From contig JADJGU010000007.1 in assembly GCA_016707885.1 (NCBI GenBank), positions 1 through 64,000 on the forward strand: 64,000 bases of DNA, read 5' to 3'. The translations under genes were made by a program, and so were the position numbers. The DNA is from Sphingomonadales bacterium. GTDB lineage: Bacteria > Pseudomonadota > Alphaproteobacteria > Sphingomonadales > Sphingomonadaceae. The notes beneath the pieces were generated by a model. It searched no databases and was not told the DNA's origin. It worked only from the letters and a program-made list of their open reading frames with translations. The stretch's first letter is position 1. Each line of letters begins with the position of its first letter. Positions 43,585 through 51,703 of this stretch are shown here, piece by piece.

Positions 43585-45054
43585 ATGGAACATGCAGCCG
43601 TTCCCGCATGGGCCTTGCTTGCCTATCTTGTTTCCGGGGTATTCTTCATCCTCGCATTGCGCGGGCTGAGCTCACCTGCCTCCTCACGCCGCGGCAATCG
43701 TTTCGGTATGGCGGGGATGCTGATTGCGGTGGTGACCACGGTGTACACCCATATGCCGATGATCGAAGGCGATTTGCAGAACAGCTATGTTGGCCCTGAT
43801 TTTGGAACGCTGGGCCAGATATTGGCGGCTATTGCCATTGGTGCAGTGATTGGCATTGTAACCGCGCGCAAGATTGCGATGACAGACATGCCGCAACTGG
43901 TGGCGGCGTTCCACTCATTGGTCGGATTGGCGGCCGTACTGGTTGGTGTTGCTGCCTATCTGAATCCGGAAGCCTTTGGTATATTGGATGGTAACGGGGA
44001 AATCCTGACCGTAAGTCGGATTGAAATGGGGCTTGGGGTCGCCATTGGTGCGATCACCTTCTCGGGCTCGGTAATCGCATTCCTGAAATTGGCAGGTAAG
44101 ATGTCGGGCGCGCCGATTATGTTGCCAGGACGACATATCATCAACTTGGGGACGCTGGCTGCGATAATTGCGTTGACCACCTATTTTGCGATCCAACCCA
44201 CCAGCGGTACCGAATGGGTTTTCTGGACTATCGTTGCTCTTTCCTTCCTGATCGGTTTTCTGCTGATCATCCCCATTGGCGGCGCAGACATGCCGGTCGT
44301 GGTATCGATGCTCAACAGCTATTCAGGCTGGGCAGCGGCGGCGATGGGCTTCACGCTGCATAACAGCGCGATGATTATCACCGGCGCGCTGGTGGGTTCG
44401 TCTGGTGCGATCCTGTCGTACATCATGTGCAAGGCGATGAACCGCAGTTTCATTTCGGTGATTGCAGGTGGTTTCGGTGCAGATTCGGGCGCAGCTGCCG
44501 GTGGCGCGGCGAAAGTTGACCGCCCATGGAAGCGCGGCTCTGCTGAGGACGCCGCCTATATGATGAGCCAGGCCGAAAGCGTCATCATCGTCCCCGGTTA
44601 CGGCATGGCAGTGGCACAGGCGCAGCATGCCCTTCGCGAAATGGCCGACCTCCTCAAAAAGGAAGGCGTCAGCGTCAAATATGCGATCCACCCGGTTGCA
44701 GGGCGTATGCCCGGCCATATGAACGTACTGCTGGCAGAGGCCAATGTACCTTATGATGAGGTGTTCGAGCTGGAGGATATCAACAGCGAGTTTGCTCAGA
44801 CCGATGTTGCCTTCATCATCGGCGCGAACGATGTGGTCAACCCGGCGGCAAAGACCGACAAATCGTCGCCTATTTATGGTATGCCAGTGTTCGATGTCGA
44901 CAAAGCCAAGACGGTGTTCTTCATCAAGCGCAGCATGGGCGGCGTGGGCTATGCCGGCGTCGACAACGATGTCTTCTACATGGACCAGACGATGATGCTG
45001 CTCGCCGATGCGAAGAAAATGGTCGACGATATTGTGAAGGCCTTGCAGCATTAA
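43585..45054 (+). CDS. pntB: NAD(P) transhydrogenase subunit beta
   Basis: The 489-residue protein has nine or so membrane helices, then the NADP-binding domain III with VIIVPGYGMAVAQAQHAL, HPVAGRMPGHMNVLLAEA, IGANDVVNPAA and VFFIKRSMGGVGYAGVDN. It completes the transhydrogenase and supplies NADPH from the proton gradient. The stop at 45052-45054 is followed by a GC hairpin. Confidence 0.97.
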   Translation: MEHAAVPAWALLAYLVSGVFFILALRGLSSPASSRRGNRFGMAGMLIAVVTTVYTHMPMIEGDLQNSYVGPDFGTLGQILAAIAIGAVIGIVTARKIAMTDMPQLVAAFHSLVGLAAVLVGVAAYLNPEAFGILDGNGEILTVSRIEMGLGVAIGAITFSGSVIAFLKLAGKMSGAPIMLPGRHIINLGTLAAIIALTTYFAIQPTSGTEWVFWTIVALSFLIGFLLIIPIGGADMPVVVSMLNSYSGWAAAAMGFTLHNSAMIITGALVGSSGAILSYIMCKAMNRSFISVIAGGFGADSGAAAGGAAKVDRPWKRGSAEDAAYMMSQAESVIIVPGYGMAVAQAQHALREMADLLKKEGVSVKYAIHPVAGRMPGHMNVLLAEANVPYDEVFELEDINSEFAQTDVAFIIGANDVVNPAAKTDKSSPIYGMPVFDVDKAKTVFFIKRSMGGVGYAGVDNDVFYMDQTMMLLADAKKMVDDIVKALQH

Positions 45055-45086
45055 GCTGCAACGCGCTATCCCCTGAACCAACAATT

Positions 45087-45110
45087 CGCCCCGGCCTTTT
45101 GACCGGGGCG
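45087..45110 (+). terminator. GC hairpin after the pnt operon
   Basis: CGCCCCGG (45087-45094) pairs perfectly with CCGGGGCG (45103-45110), loop CCTTTTGA. The bases after it (ATTCGATT) are only weakly T-rich, so it may be a poor or factor-aided terminator. Confidence 0.55.
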
Positions 45111-45138
45111 ATTCGATTCAGTTATTGGGAAGTTCAAC

Positions 45139-45837
45139 ATGCGCAAAATCGGCCTGATCGGCGGAATGAGCTGGTATTCGACCGAATTTTACTATCGTCG
45201 GATCAACAAGCAGGTGCAGCGCCGCGCCAATGCTATGTGCAGCGCGCCGATGATCCTCGACAATCTCAATTTTTGTGATCTTGCCAAGGCTACAACCGAT
45301 CAGGATTGGGATCGGGTGGCAGAAGTCTTGATAGCATCTGCTAAACGGCTGGAAGAAGGCGGCGCTACAGCCATCTTGATTGGTGCCAACAGCATGCACA
45401 AGGTGCATGATCGGGTGTCGGATGCGGTAAAGGTGCCGGTTTTGCATATCGCCGACGCGGTTGGTCAGAAGATGAAGGCCGACGGCGTCGAATCCGCAGC
45501 ATTGATCGGAACGCGCAACGTGATGGCCGAAAACTGGTATCGCCAGCGTCTCGTCAAGCATGGCGTGACTCTGCTTCCCTGGGAGGCCGATGATGTCGAG
45601 GAGCTCGACCGCATCATCTATGAAGAGCTGATGGCGGGGCAGGTAGTGCGCAATTCCGAACGCGCGCTCAAAACCATGATCACCGAAATCGACAAGGATG
45701 GTGCGGATGCGGTGGTACTTGGCTGCACCGAATTGGGCATGATCGTCGATACCAAGGCGAATGTGCTGCCCATTTATGACAGCGCGGAAATCCATGCCGA
45801 TGCCGGCGTCGACTGGATTTTCGGTGACGCACCCTGA
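45139..45837 (+). CDS. Aspartate/glutamate racemase-family protein lacking the first catalytic Cys
   Basis: The 232-residue protein follows the YgeA/aspartate-racemase pattern: GLIGGMSWYSTEFYYRRIN, VLHIADAVGQKM, LIGTRNVMAENWYRQRL and the second catalytic motif VLGCTELGMIV. At the first catalytic site it reads IGANSMHKV, where racemases of this group have a Cys (CTNTMHKV-like). With one of the two acid/base cysteines gone, ordinary two-base racemisation is doubtful. It could be a one-base enzyme such as a decarboxylase or isomerase of the superfamily. The ATG has GGGAAG upstream; it stands alone. Confidence 0.85.
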   Translation: MRKIGLIGGMSWYSTEFYYRRINKQVQRRANAMCSAPMILDNLNFCDLAKATTDQDWDRVAEVLIASAKRLEEGGATAILIGANSMHKVHDRVSDAVKVPVLHIADAVGQKMKADGVESAALIGTRNVMAENWYRQRLVKHGVTLLPWEADDVEELDRIIYEELMAGQVVRNSERALKTMITEIDKDGADAVVLGCTELGMIVDTKANVLPIYDSAEIHADAGVDWIFGDAP

Positions 45838-45881
45838 CGTAAGCCCTTGGCAAGTCTGTCCGGATATTGCAGACTTGGTAC

Positions 45882-47096
45882 ATGAGGATGAGGGACAAAG
45901 GCGTTCACGCCATCATCGCTGTTAGCCTTGCATTTGCAAGCACGACAGCTTTCGCCAAAACCATTTCGGTCGCTGCTGGGGACGATGCGCAAGCGCGTTT
46001 GCAAGAGGCGCTAATTGGCGCAGTGCCGGGCGACGTGGTCGAACTGGGCAGCGGACGGTTCAGGCTAACCGATGGACTGTCGCTTGATGTCGCCAAGGTC
46101 ACGGTGAAGGGGCAGGGAAGCGGCCAGACAATTTTGGACTTCACTGGCCAATTAGGTGCTGGCGAAGGCTTGCTGGTGACCTCTGACGATGTTGTCCTGC
46201 GTGATTTTGCGGTGGAAAACACCAAGGGTGACGGCATTAAATCCAAGGGTGCTGACCGCATCGTTTACTATCAGCTCCGCGTCGAATGGACCGGCGGGCC
46301 AAAAGAAACCAACGGAGCCTATGGCATCTATCCGGTTGAAAGCCAGGATGTGCTCGTGGATAGCGTGTTGGTGCGCGGTGCTTCGGATGCGGGCATCTAT
46401 GTCGGCCAGTCACGTAACATAGTGGTGCGCAACTCGGTTGCGCTGGAAAATGTCGCGGGCATCGAGATTGAGAATAGCTACGACGCCGATGTTCATGACA
46501 ATCTGACAACCCGCAACACGGGCGGCATATTGGTGTTCGATCTGCCCAACCTGCTGCAGATGGGCGGCAAGAATGTGCGCATTTTCGAAAATGTCGTCGT
46601 CGACAACTCGACACCCAATTTTGCACCAAAGGGCAATATCGTCGCCAATGTGCCGACCGGTACCGGTGTGATGGTGATGGCAAACCGGAATGTGCATGTG
46701 TTTGACAATATGCTTGGCCAGAATGGCACGGCCAACATCATGGTGGTCGGCTATCGTTATCCGCAGAACGATCCGAAATATGATCCAATTGCCAGAGGCG
46801 TCGCCATATGGGGTAACCAGCATGACAAGGCGGGTTGGGACCCGAAATTCCCCGGCAGCCAGCAGATCGCACAGGCACTAGGCGGAAGCCTGCCGCCTAT
46901 CTTCTGGGATGGTGCGGGCGGTGATGCCGCTAGGCCGGTAATCGCCGATCCCGTTCCAGCATTGTCATTGGGTCTGACCGATTTAATCGCAACGCCCGAA
47001 AGTGCTCAACCGACTATGCTCCAGACGACCGCCAATCTCCCCCCGGAATTGCCGCGCATCCGCCTGCCCGAGAGCATGGAGGCTGTGGTTCGCTAA
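45882..47096 (+). CDS. Exported parallel beta-helix protein
   Basis: The 404-residue protein has a signal peptide (MRMRDKGVHAIIAVSLAFA, cleavage after STTAFA). Repeated beta-helix turns run from about residue 70 to 290, e.g. VVLRDFAVENTKGDGIKSKG, VLVDSVLVRGASDAGIYVG, IVVRNSVALENVAGIEIENS. It matches the beta-helix family (TIGR03805 type) that occurs next to the di-haem cytochrome encoded immediately downstream. The fold often binds sugars, but no catalytic residues are obvious. The ATG at 45882 is chosen to give a short signal peptide; ribosome-site evidence is weak. Confidence 0.82.
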   Translation: MRMRDKGVHAIIAVSLAFASTTAFAKTISVAAGDDAQARLQEALIGAVPGDVVELGSGRFRLTDGLSLDVAKVTVKGQGSGQTILDFTGQLGAGEGLLVTSDDVVLRDFAVENTKGDGIKSKGADRIVYYQLRVEWTGGPKETNGAYGIYPVESQDVLVDSVLVRGASDAGIYVGQSRNIVVRNSVALENVAGIEIENSYDADVHDNLTTRNTGGILVFDLPNLLQMGGKNVRIFENVVVDNSTPNFAPKGNIVANVPTGTGVMVMANRNVHVFDNMLGQNGTANIMVVGYRYPQNDPKYDPIARGVAIWGNQHDKAGWDPKFPGSQQIAQALGGSLPPIFWDGAGGDAARPVIADPVPALSLGLTDLIATPESAQPTMLQTTANLPPELPRIRLPESMEAVVR

Positions 47097-48112
47097 TGCG
47101 GCTGTTGCTGGCGGCGATCGCTTGTCTGGCGTTGACGGTATCGGTGAAGGGAACTTCGGCGCAGATTGCCGAAGCAGCCATAATGTCAGCCGAGAATCCG
47201 GCGTTGCTCTCCAGCTTCGGGTTTTTTGACGGCGCGGCATCGAAACCATCGGCGGCGTTGCTTCCCTATGCGCTACGCACACCGTTGTTCAGCGATTATG
47301 CGGAAAAGCAGCGCTTCCTCTATATGCCTCCGGGTAAGAGTTATACGGTTGACCAAACAGGTCGGTTGCAGTTCCCCGTCGGCAGCGCCTTAATCAAGAG
47401 CTTTGGTTATCACGATGCCGCCGGCAACCTCAATATCATCGAAACCCGACTGCTGCTGCATCGTGCCGAAGGCTGGGTGGCGTTGCCCTACGTCTGGAAT
47501 GCTGATGGCAAAGACGCTACATTGAAAATTGGCGGTGCGCGCAAGGCAGTTGAGTTTGCAAAAGCCGACGGTGCAAAAATGGCGATTAGCTATGCCGTTC
47601 CCAACAAGAACCAGTGCAAACAATGCCATTCGACCAAAGATGCGGTAATGCCTGTCGGGCCGGTCTGGCAAAATCTGGCATTTGAAACTGCGAAAGCGCG
47701 CGCTAACTTCGCCAAGCGTGGAGAACTGCCATCGAGCCTGCCTGCAGCCGAAGCCAAATGGGATGACGCCAAGTCCGGCACGGTCGAGGAACGCGCACTG
47801 GCTTATCTGCGCGTCAACTGCGGACATTGCCATAAGCCAACCGGCTCTGCGTCCAATTCAGGCCTGTTTTACGACGATCATGAACGCAATCCGGCTGCAC
47901 TGGGCATCGGCAAACGTCCGGTTGCAGCGGGCAGGGGATCGGGCAATTTCGATTTCGTTATCGAACCTGGCCATCCCGAGAGATCAATCCTGACCTATCG
48001 GATGAAGAGTGTGGATCCCGGCATTGCCATGCCAGAGCTTGGCCGCGCCTCGGCCCATGACGAAGGCGTGGCGCTGCTCGGCGCTTGGATCAAATCGATG
48101 AAACCGATTTAG
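47096..48112 (+). CDS. Di-haem cytochrome, HNE_0200/SO2930 family
   Basis: The 338-residue protein has a signal peptide (to about residue 22) and two c-type haem sites, CKQCH near residue 179 and CGHCH near residue 242. The family stretch PYALRTPLFSDYAEKQRFLYMP is present, and axial methionines are possible near the end (IAMPELGR). It fits the TIGR03806 family paired with the beta-helix protein. It is periplasmic and probably passes electrons for an unknown reaction. The ATG overlaps the stop of the beta-helix gene (TAATG), so they are co-translated. Confidence 0.87.
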   Translation: MRLLLAAIACLALTVSVKGTSAQIAEAAIMSAENPALLSSFGFFDGAASKPSAALLPYALRTPLFSDYAEKQRFLYMPPGKSYTVDQTGRLQFPVGSALIKSFGYHDAAGNLNIIETRLLLHRAEGWVALPYVWNADGKDATLKIGGARKAVEFAKADGAKMAISYAVPNKNQCKQCHSTKDAVMPVGPVWQNLAFETAKARANFAKRGELPSSLPAAEAKWDDAKSGTVEERALAYLRVNCGHCHKPTGSASNSGLFYDDHERNPAALGIGKRPVAAGRGSGNFDFVIEPGHPERSILTYRMKSVDPGIAMPELGRASAHDEGVALLGAWIKSMKPI

Positions 48113-48115
48113 CGA

Positions 48116-48466
48116 CTATTGGCGCATGAAAGCAGGAAGTCGGTAGCGTTCGCCCGTCCAGGGTTCAAAATAGCCCTCAACCGAAGGGTGATTGATCGGC
48201 CCATTTTCGGCATCCGGCACCAGATTTTGCTGGCTGACATAGGCCACATAGCTGCTGTCGGCATTTTCGGCGAACAGGTGGTAAAAGGGCTGGTCCTTGC
48301 GCGGGCGGACCGATTCAGGGATCGCCTGATACCATTCTTCGCTGTTGCCGAAGACAGGATCGATATCGAAAACGACACCGCGAAAATCGAACACACGATG
48401 GCGTACGACATCACCTATTGAAAATAGCGCTTCGGCGATAACCGGCATGTCAGGATTCGAAATCAT
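48116..48466 (-). CDS. hspQ: HspQ / hemimethylated-DNA-binding-like protein
   Basis: The 116-residue protein shows the YccV/HspQ domain: ALFSIGDVVRHRVFDFRGVVFDIDP, QPFYHLFAEN and YVAYVSQQNLVPD. In E. coli HspQ is a heat-shock specificity factor for Lon and also binds hemimethylated oriC DNA. An alternative start at 48448 (MPVIAEALF) would shorten it by six residues. It converges on the cytochrome gene with 3 bases between. Confidence 0.87.
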   Translation of the reverse strand: MISNPDMPVIAEALFSIGDVVRHRVFDFRGVVFDIDPVFGNSEEWYQAIPESVRPRKDQPFYHLFAENADSSYVAYVSQQNLVPDAENGPINHPSVEGYFEPWTGERYRLPAFMRQ

Positions 48467-48598
48467 GGCGCCAATATCGTATCGGTTTCACTTTGATGCA
48501 ACCTTGCGCTTGGCAAATCCGAATTCATTCGCTAATGGCCGCGCTCTGTCGCACGGGCGCGCCCTTTTTGGGTATCGACCAAAGCCCGAAAGACGTGC

Positions 48599-48688
48599 GG
48601 ACAGATGCCGGAGTGGTCGAACGGGGCGGTCTCGAAAACCGTTGTGCCAGTAATGGTACCCAGGGTTCGAATCCCTGTCTGTCCGCCA
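48599..48688 (+). tRNA. tRNA-Ser (CGA)
   Basis: A 90-base tRNA with acceptor GGACAGA/TCTGTCC, discriminator G and encoded CCA. The anticodon CGA is at 48633-48635 in the loop CTCGAAA, and the T arm is CAGGGTTCGAATCCCTG. The long variable arm (about 48642-48660) marks it as class II, as for serine. The upstream gap 48467-48598 shows no gene. Confidence 0.95.
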
Positions 48689-48703
48689 CTTTCCAACACC
48701 CGT

Positions 48704-49582
48704 TTAGGGTGCTGTACCCCCACTATATCTTCGTGATCGGTACAGCTGCGCAGGGCCAACTCCCGCTAATAACGTAATGTCCTGAATCATATGGGCTTGG
48801 TCGAAATAGCCAAAGTCTTGTGCGAATGCGGACCAGTTGGGACGTTCGAATTCATCGGCACGCAGCAGAAACTTCATCAAGCGAACATTTCGGGCATAAT
48901 GTTTGGGAGCTAGTCCGACGTTCTGTTCAAATGCGCGCCGAAAACTTCGCATCGGGACGTCGAGTGTCTTTGCTAGATGAGAAATCCGAGCTTGCCCTTG
49001 AGATTGCCTGATAAAGGCCGCTGCAAGTGACGCTTTCGAGTGTGGGAATTGAATTGCGGCGCGTGATTTCGCCAAATATTGTATCAGTGCCAAGGCCACT
49101 TGTTCAGCGGTTGCCCCGCTTTCAGCCGGTCGCCGGACCGGATCGAAATCGAATCGTGGCTGGACCATGACATCTTGATCCACAAGGTCTAAAGGACGTA
49201 ATCCGATGATGGGCTCTACGGCCTCGGGATGCAGCCGCACTGCTATAATTTCCGACGTTTCACCGGCATGGTTCCATCGCGGAGTTTTTACCGGTCCCAA
49301 AGCGACAATTTGAACCTCGGTAATCCCCGTTTTTTCAGGGTCCCATTTCCGAATTATCGCGAGACAGGTTTTCCAATGCGGTACCAGCAATTGCCTGGAG
49401 TTTGTCCGTCCGCCGTCGCCGTAAATCCATATGGCATCAGCGACTTTGGAAAGCAGTCCATCCAGATCTATCCATCGATACTCCCCCAGAGGGTCGGCTT
49501 TCCACTTCAGCTGTCCCGCCCAGCCGCGTCGTGGATTAGGCAGCCCCCGTGCCAAATTCTCGAAACTATCTGAATACCCCAT
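48704..49582 (-). CDS. AraC-family transcriptional regulator
   Basis: The 292-residue protein has an N-terminal domain of about 165 residues with no clear ligand motif. The C-terminal double helix-turn-helix follows: ISHLAKTLDVPMRSFRRAFEQNVGLAPKHYARNVRL in two parts, and FGYFDQAHMIQDITLLAGVGPAQL, with FxDQAHxxxD as usual. It probably controls the next upstream gene on its strand or itself. The phosphodiesterase gene lies 56 bases upstream in the same direction. The ligand is unknown. Confidence 0.87.
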   Translation of the reverse strand: MGYSDSFENLARGLPNPRRGWAGQLKWKADPLGEYRWIDLDGLLSKVADAIWIYGDGGRTNSRQLLVPHWKTCLAIIRKWDPEKTGITEVQIVALGPVKTPRWNHAGETSEIIAVRLHPEAVEPIIGLRPLDLVDQDVMVQPRFDFDPVRRPAESGATAEQVALALIQYLAKSRAAIQFPHSKASLAAAFIRQSQGQARISHLAKTLDVPMRSFRRAFEQNVGLAPKHYARNVRLMKFLLRADEFERPNWSAFAQDFGYFDQAHMIQDITLLAGVGPAQLYRSRRYSGGTAP

Positions 49583-49637
49583 AGTGAGAAAGCAATATGG
49601 CTGTGCTCCAGAACTGGGAAACGGAAAGATTAGCTAG

Positions 49638-51539
49638 TCACTTGCAGAAGCCTGTTACTGCAGGGGCACGTGCGGTCGTCGGAGCGGCAATTCCCAACAG
49701 ACATGCGATGCTTGGGGCTATTTGCAAACTATGAATTCGTCCGACTTTCACCTTGGCGATGTTTGGGCCCAGGCCATATAGTATTGCGGCGATACCCTCG
49801 GTTCCGGCAACATGGCCGTGTGCACCTGGACTCCCCCGATTGAAAAAGCTACCAGCGACATGCTCTACTTCAGCAGTTGTCAGACCCGCATCTTGTAGAA
49901 TTTTTCGATCGAACGAAATCGGGAGAAATATTCGGGACGTTGGCGGTCTGCGGGTGTCGAGGCTGAATCCTGCAGCAGCACTGATAAAAAGATCGCCCGA
50001 TGTTTCCTGGTTACCCAGTTCAAGCTCTGAAAGCTGTTCTTTGGTTTTCACGATCGTGAAAACATTTCGATCTGTCGGGTCTTTGAGAGCGCGAAATTTT
50101 TGGAACAAATCGTCGATTATCTGGCGCTTTCTGACCGCGCTTACACCACCTACCGACTCGTCTCTATTATTTATGTAGATGTGTGCTGATGCACCGGATG
50201 TGAAAATCCCCACGTCTGGATCGCTGGTTTGAACGGAATAGCCCCAGCTTTCAATCAGCCCCGAAATCGCGACGACGGTATGCGTCGGCACCATGCCATG
50301 ATCCGATGCGATCACGAAATTTGTGCCCGCGGCAGAAGCTTGTCCGGTAATTTCACCGAGCCATCGGTCTAGCTTCACATATGCTTCATTCACCTTCTCG
50401 GAATAGCGAGCTGACTTGCTTGCATAGTCGAGTTGCAGCGGAGAAGTTACGAGATATTCGTGTTTTACCGTATCCAGATACGGAATGTAGCCAATGAGCA
50501 AGTCCCAATCATTTTGCTTTAGCAACAGTGCGACGGCCTCAACGGAATATTTGGCCTGATAGTCATTCAGCGCATCAAAACCAGCTTCATTAATGCGCCC
50601 GGCATGAAACCCGCGCGCATCCAACGTACCTGGCCAGGCCCCAAGCTGTTCGATGACTGCTTTCATCATGGGGGCGTTCGCCACTGTTTGATAGGGCTGG
50701 CCCCAATAGAGGTCGACTTGACCCGTCGCTGGATCAAATCTGTTGAGCCAAAGTGCGTTTGTGACGAGCGTACCATTTTCGTAGCGCTGAAAGGGAAAGA
50801 TTCGGTCCATAGGAAGCTTGTGTTGGGTTCCATCAGGAAGATGGATTTGCACCGTGTCAAATGGCACGTCGTCATTCATTTTGTTATCAACAAGCGAAAG
50901 TGAAAAACTGGAATTTGTGATGGCCGTCGGTAATGACGAAGCAGAAGATTTCACTTTAAGCAGTTTGCCCGCCGATTTCGGTGATGCAGCATTCGTATTG
51001 GTTTGGCTTTCGTCTGACACAGGTTCAAACTGTATCAGCAGTGAATCTTGTGCGCTTTGGACGAACCCAAGCATATAGTCGCAGGTGTAATTGGGCGTTC
51101 GGCCGTCAAACCCAGGTGCAGCTATACAGGCCGTGCGTTTTCCCTGTCGGTGGGCGGTGGCAACGATGGTTTCGGCATCACTGACATAGGCAAAGGCGTC
51201 GGTGCCTTTGGGCATTGGGTCTTTGCGCGATGTGAATGATTGGCCTACAACACCGGATACTTCAGGAGTTGCACCAGAAAAAATCGCGACATGCGACGGA
51301 CCGGTGCTTGCGACATTTATTGGCACCAACTCATCTGCACTAAGGCCACTTTTTCGGCTTTTCTCAATGAAGCCCCGGGCATCAAATTCGCCTTGCTCGA
51401 TCAGTTTGTCGACGATTTCGTCCGACGCTGCATCAAGCGTAAGCAGAACAGTGCGTTGCGATGGTTTTGAAGCTGAAACCTCAGCAACTGCGCTAAACGT
51501 TAGGATGATACCAGCCAATGGCGATAGGTAATGCCGCAT
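49638..51539 (-). CDS. Exported alkaline-phosphatase-superfamily phosphodiesterase
   Basis: The 633-residue protein has a signal peptide (to about residue 23, AEVSA). The type I phosphodiesterase/nucleotide-pyrophosphatase core has the first metal Asp in VLLTLDAASDE, the nucleophile Thr/Ser region INVASTGPSHVAIFSG, GYIPYLDTVKHEYL and the metal motif VIASDHGMVPTHTV, with GAHGHVAGTEGIAAI later. It hydrolyses a phosphate diester outside the cytoplasm; the substrate is unknown. The start at 51539 (MRHYLSP) is preferred over one three codons earlier. Codon use is less GC-biased than in neighbouring genes. Confidence 0.87.
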   Translation of the reverse strand: MRHYLSPLAGIILTFSAVAEVSASKPSQRTVLLTLDAASDEIVDKLIEQGEFDARGFIEKSRKSGLSADELVPINVASTGPSHVAIFSGATPEVSGVVGQSFTSRKDPMPKGTDAFAYVSDAETIVATAHRQGKRTACIAAPGFDGRTPNYTCDYMLGFVQSAQDSLLIQFEPVSDESQTNTNAASPKSAGKLLKVKSSASSLPTAITNSSFSLSLVDNKMNDDVPFDTVQIHLPDGTQHKLPMDRIFPFQRYENGTLVTNALWLNRFDPATGQVDLYWGQPYQTVANAPMMKAVIEQLGAWPGTLDARGFHAGRINEAGFDALNDYQAKYSVEAVALLLKQNDWDLLIGYIPYLDTVKHEYLVTSPLQLDYASKSARYSEKVNEAYVKLDRWLGEITGQASAAGTNFVIASDHGMVPTHTVVAISGLIESWGYSVQTSDPDVGIFTSGASAHIYINNRDESVGGVSAVRKRQIIDDLFQKFRALKDPTDRNVFTIVKTKEQLSELELGNQETSGDLFISAAAGFSLDTRRPPTSRIFLPISFDRKILQDAGLTTAEVEHVAGSFFNRGSPGAHGHVAGTEGIAAILYGLGPNIAKVKVGRIHSLQIAPSIACLLGIAAPTTARAPAVTGFCK

Positions 51540-51703
51540 TATGTGCACCTGAATTTAATTGATGGATTTGCGCAGAATTCAATGCATTTGCGTGTATGTA
51601 TTGGAAAAATCGGCCAAGGTGCGGAATCGCTGCAACCAAACAAAATTTAACCGATCGATTAATTGCCTGTTGCGCAGAGGCTATGCATTTGTTCAAAGGG
51701 GCA

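Noticed and set aside
48555..48580. GGGCGCGCCC followed by TTTTT before tRNA-Ser as a terminator
   Set aside because: The palindrome leaves only a two-base loop and no plus-strand gene ends just upstream.
51648..51663. TTAA-N8-TTAA near-palindrome before the thiolase-like gene as a CtrA box
   Set aside because: Wrong spacing for CtrA and no cell-cycle link; AT-rich spacers give such matches by chance.
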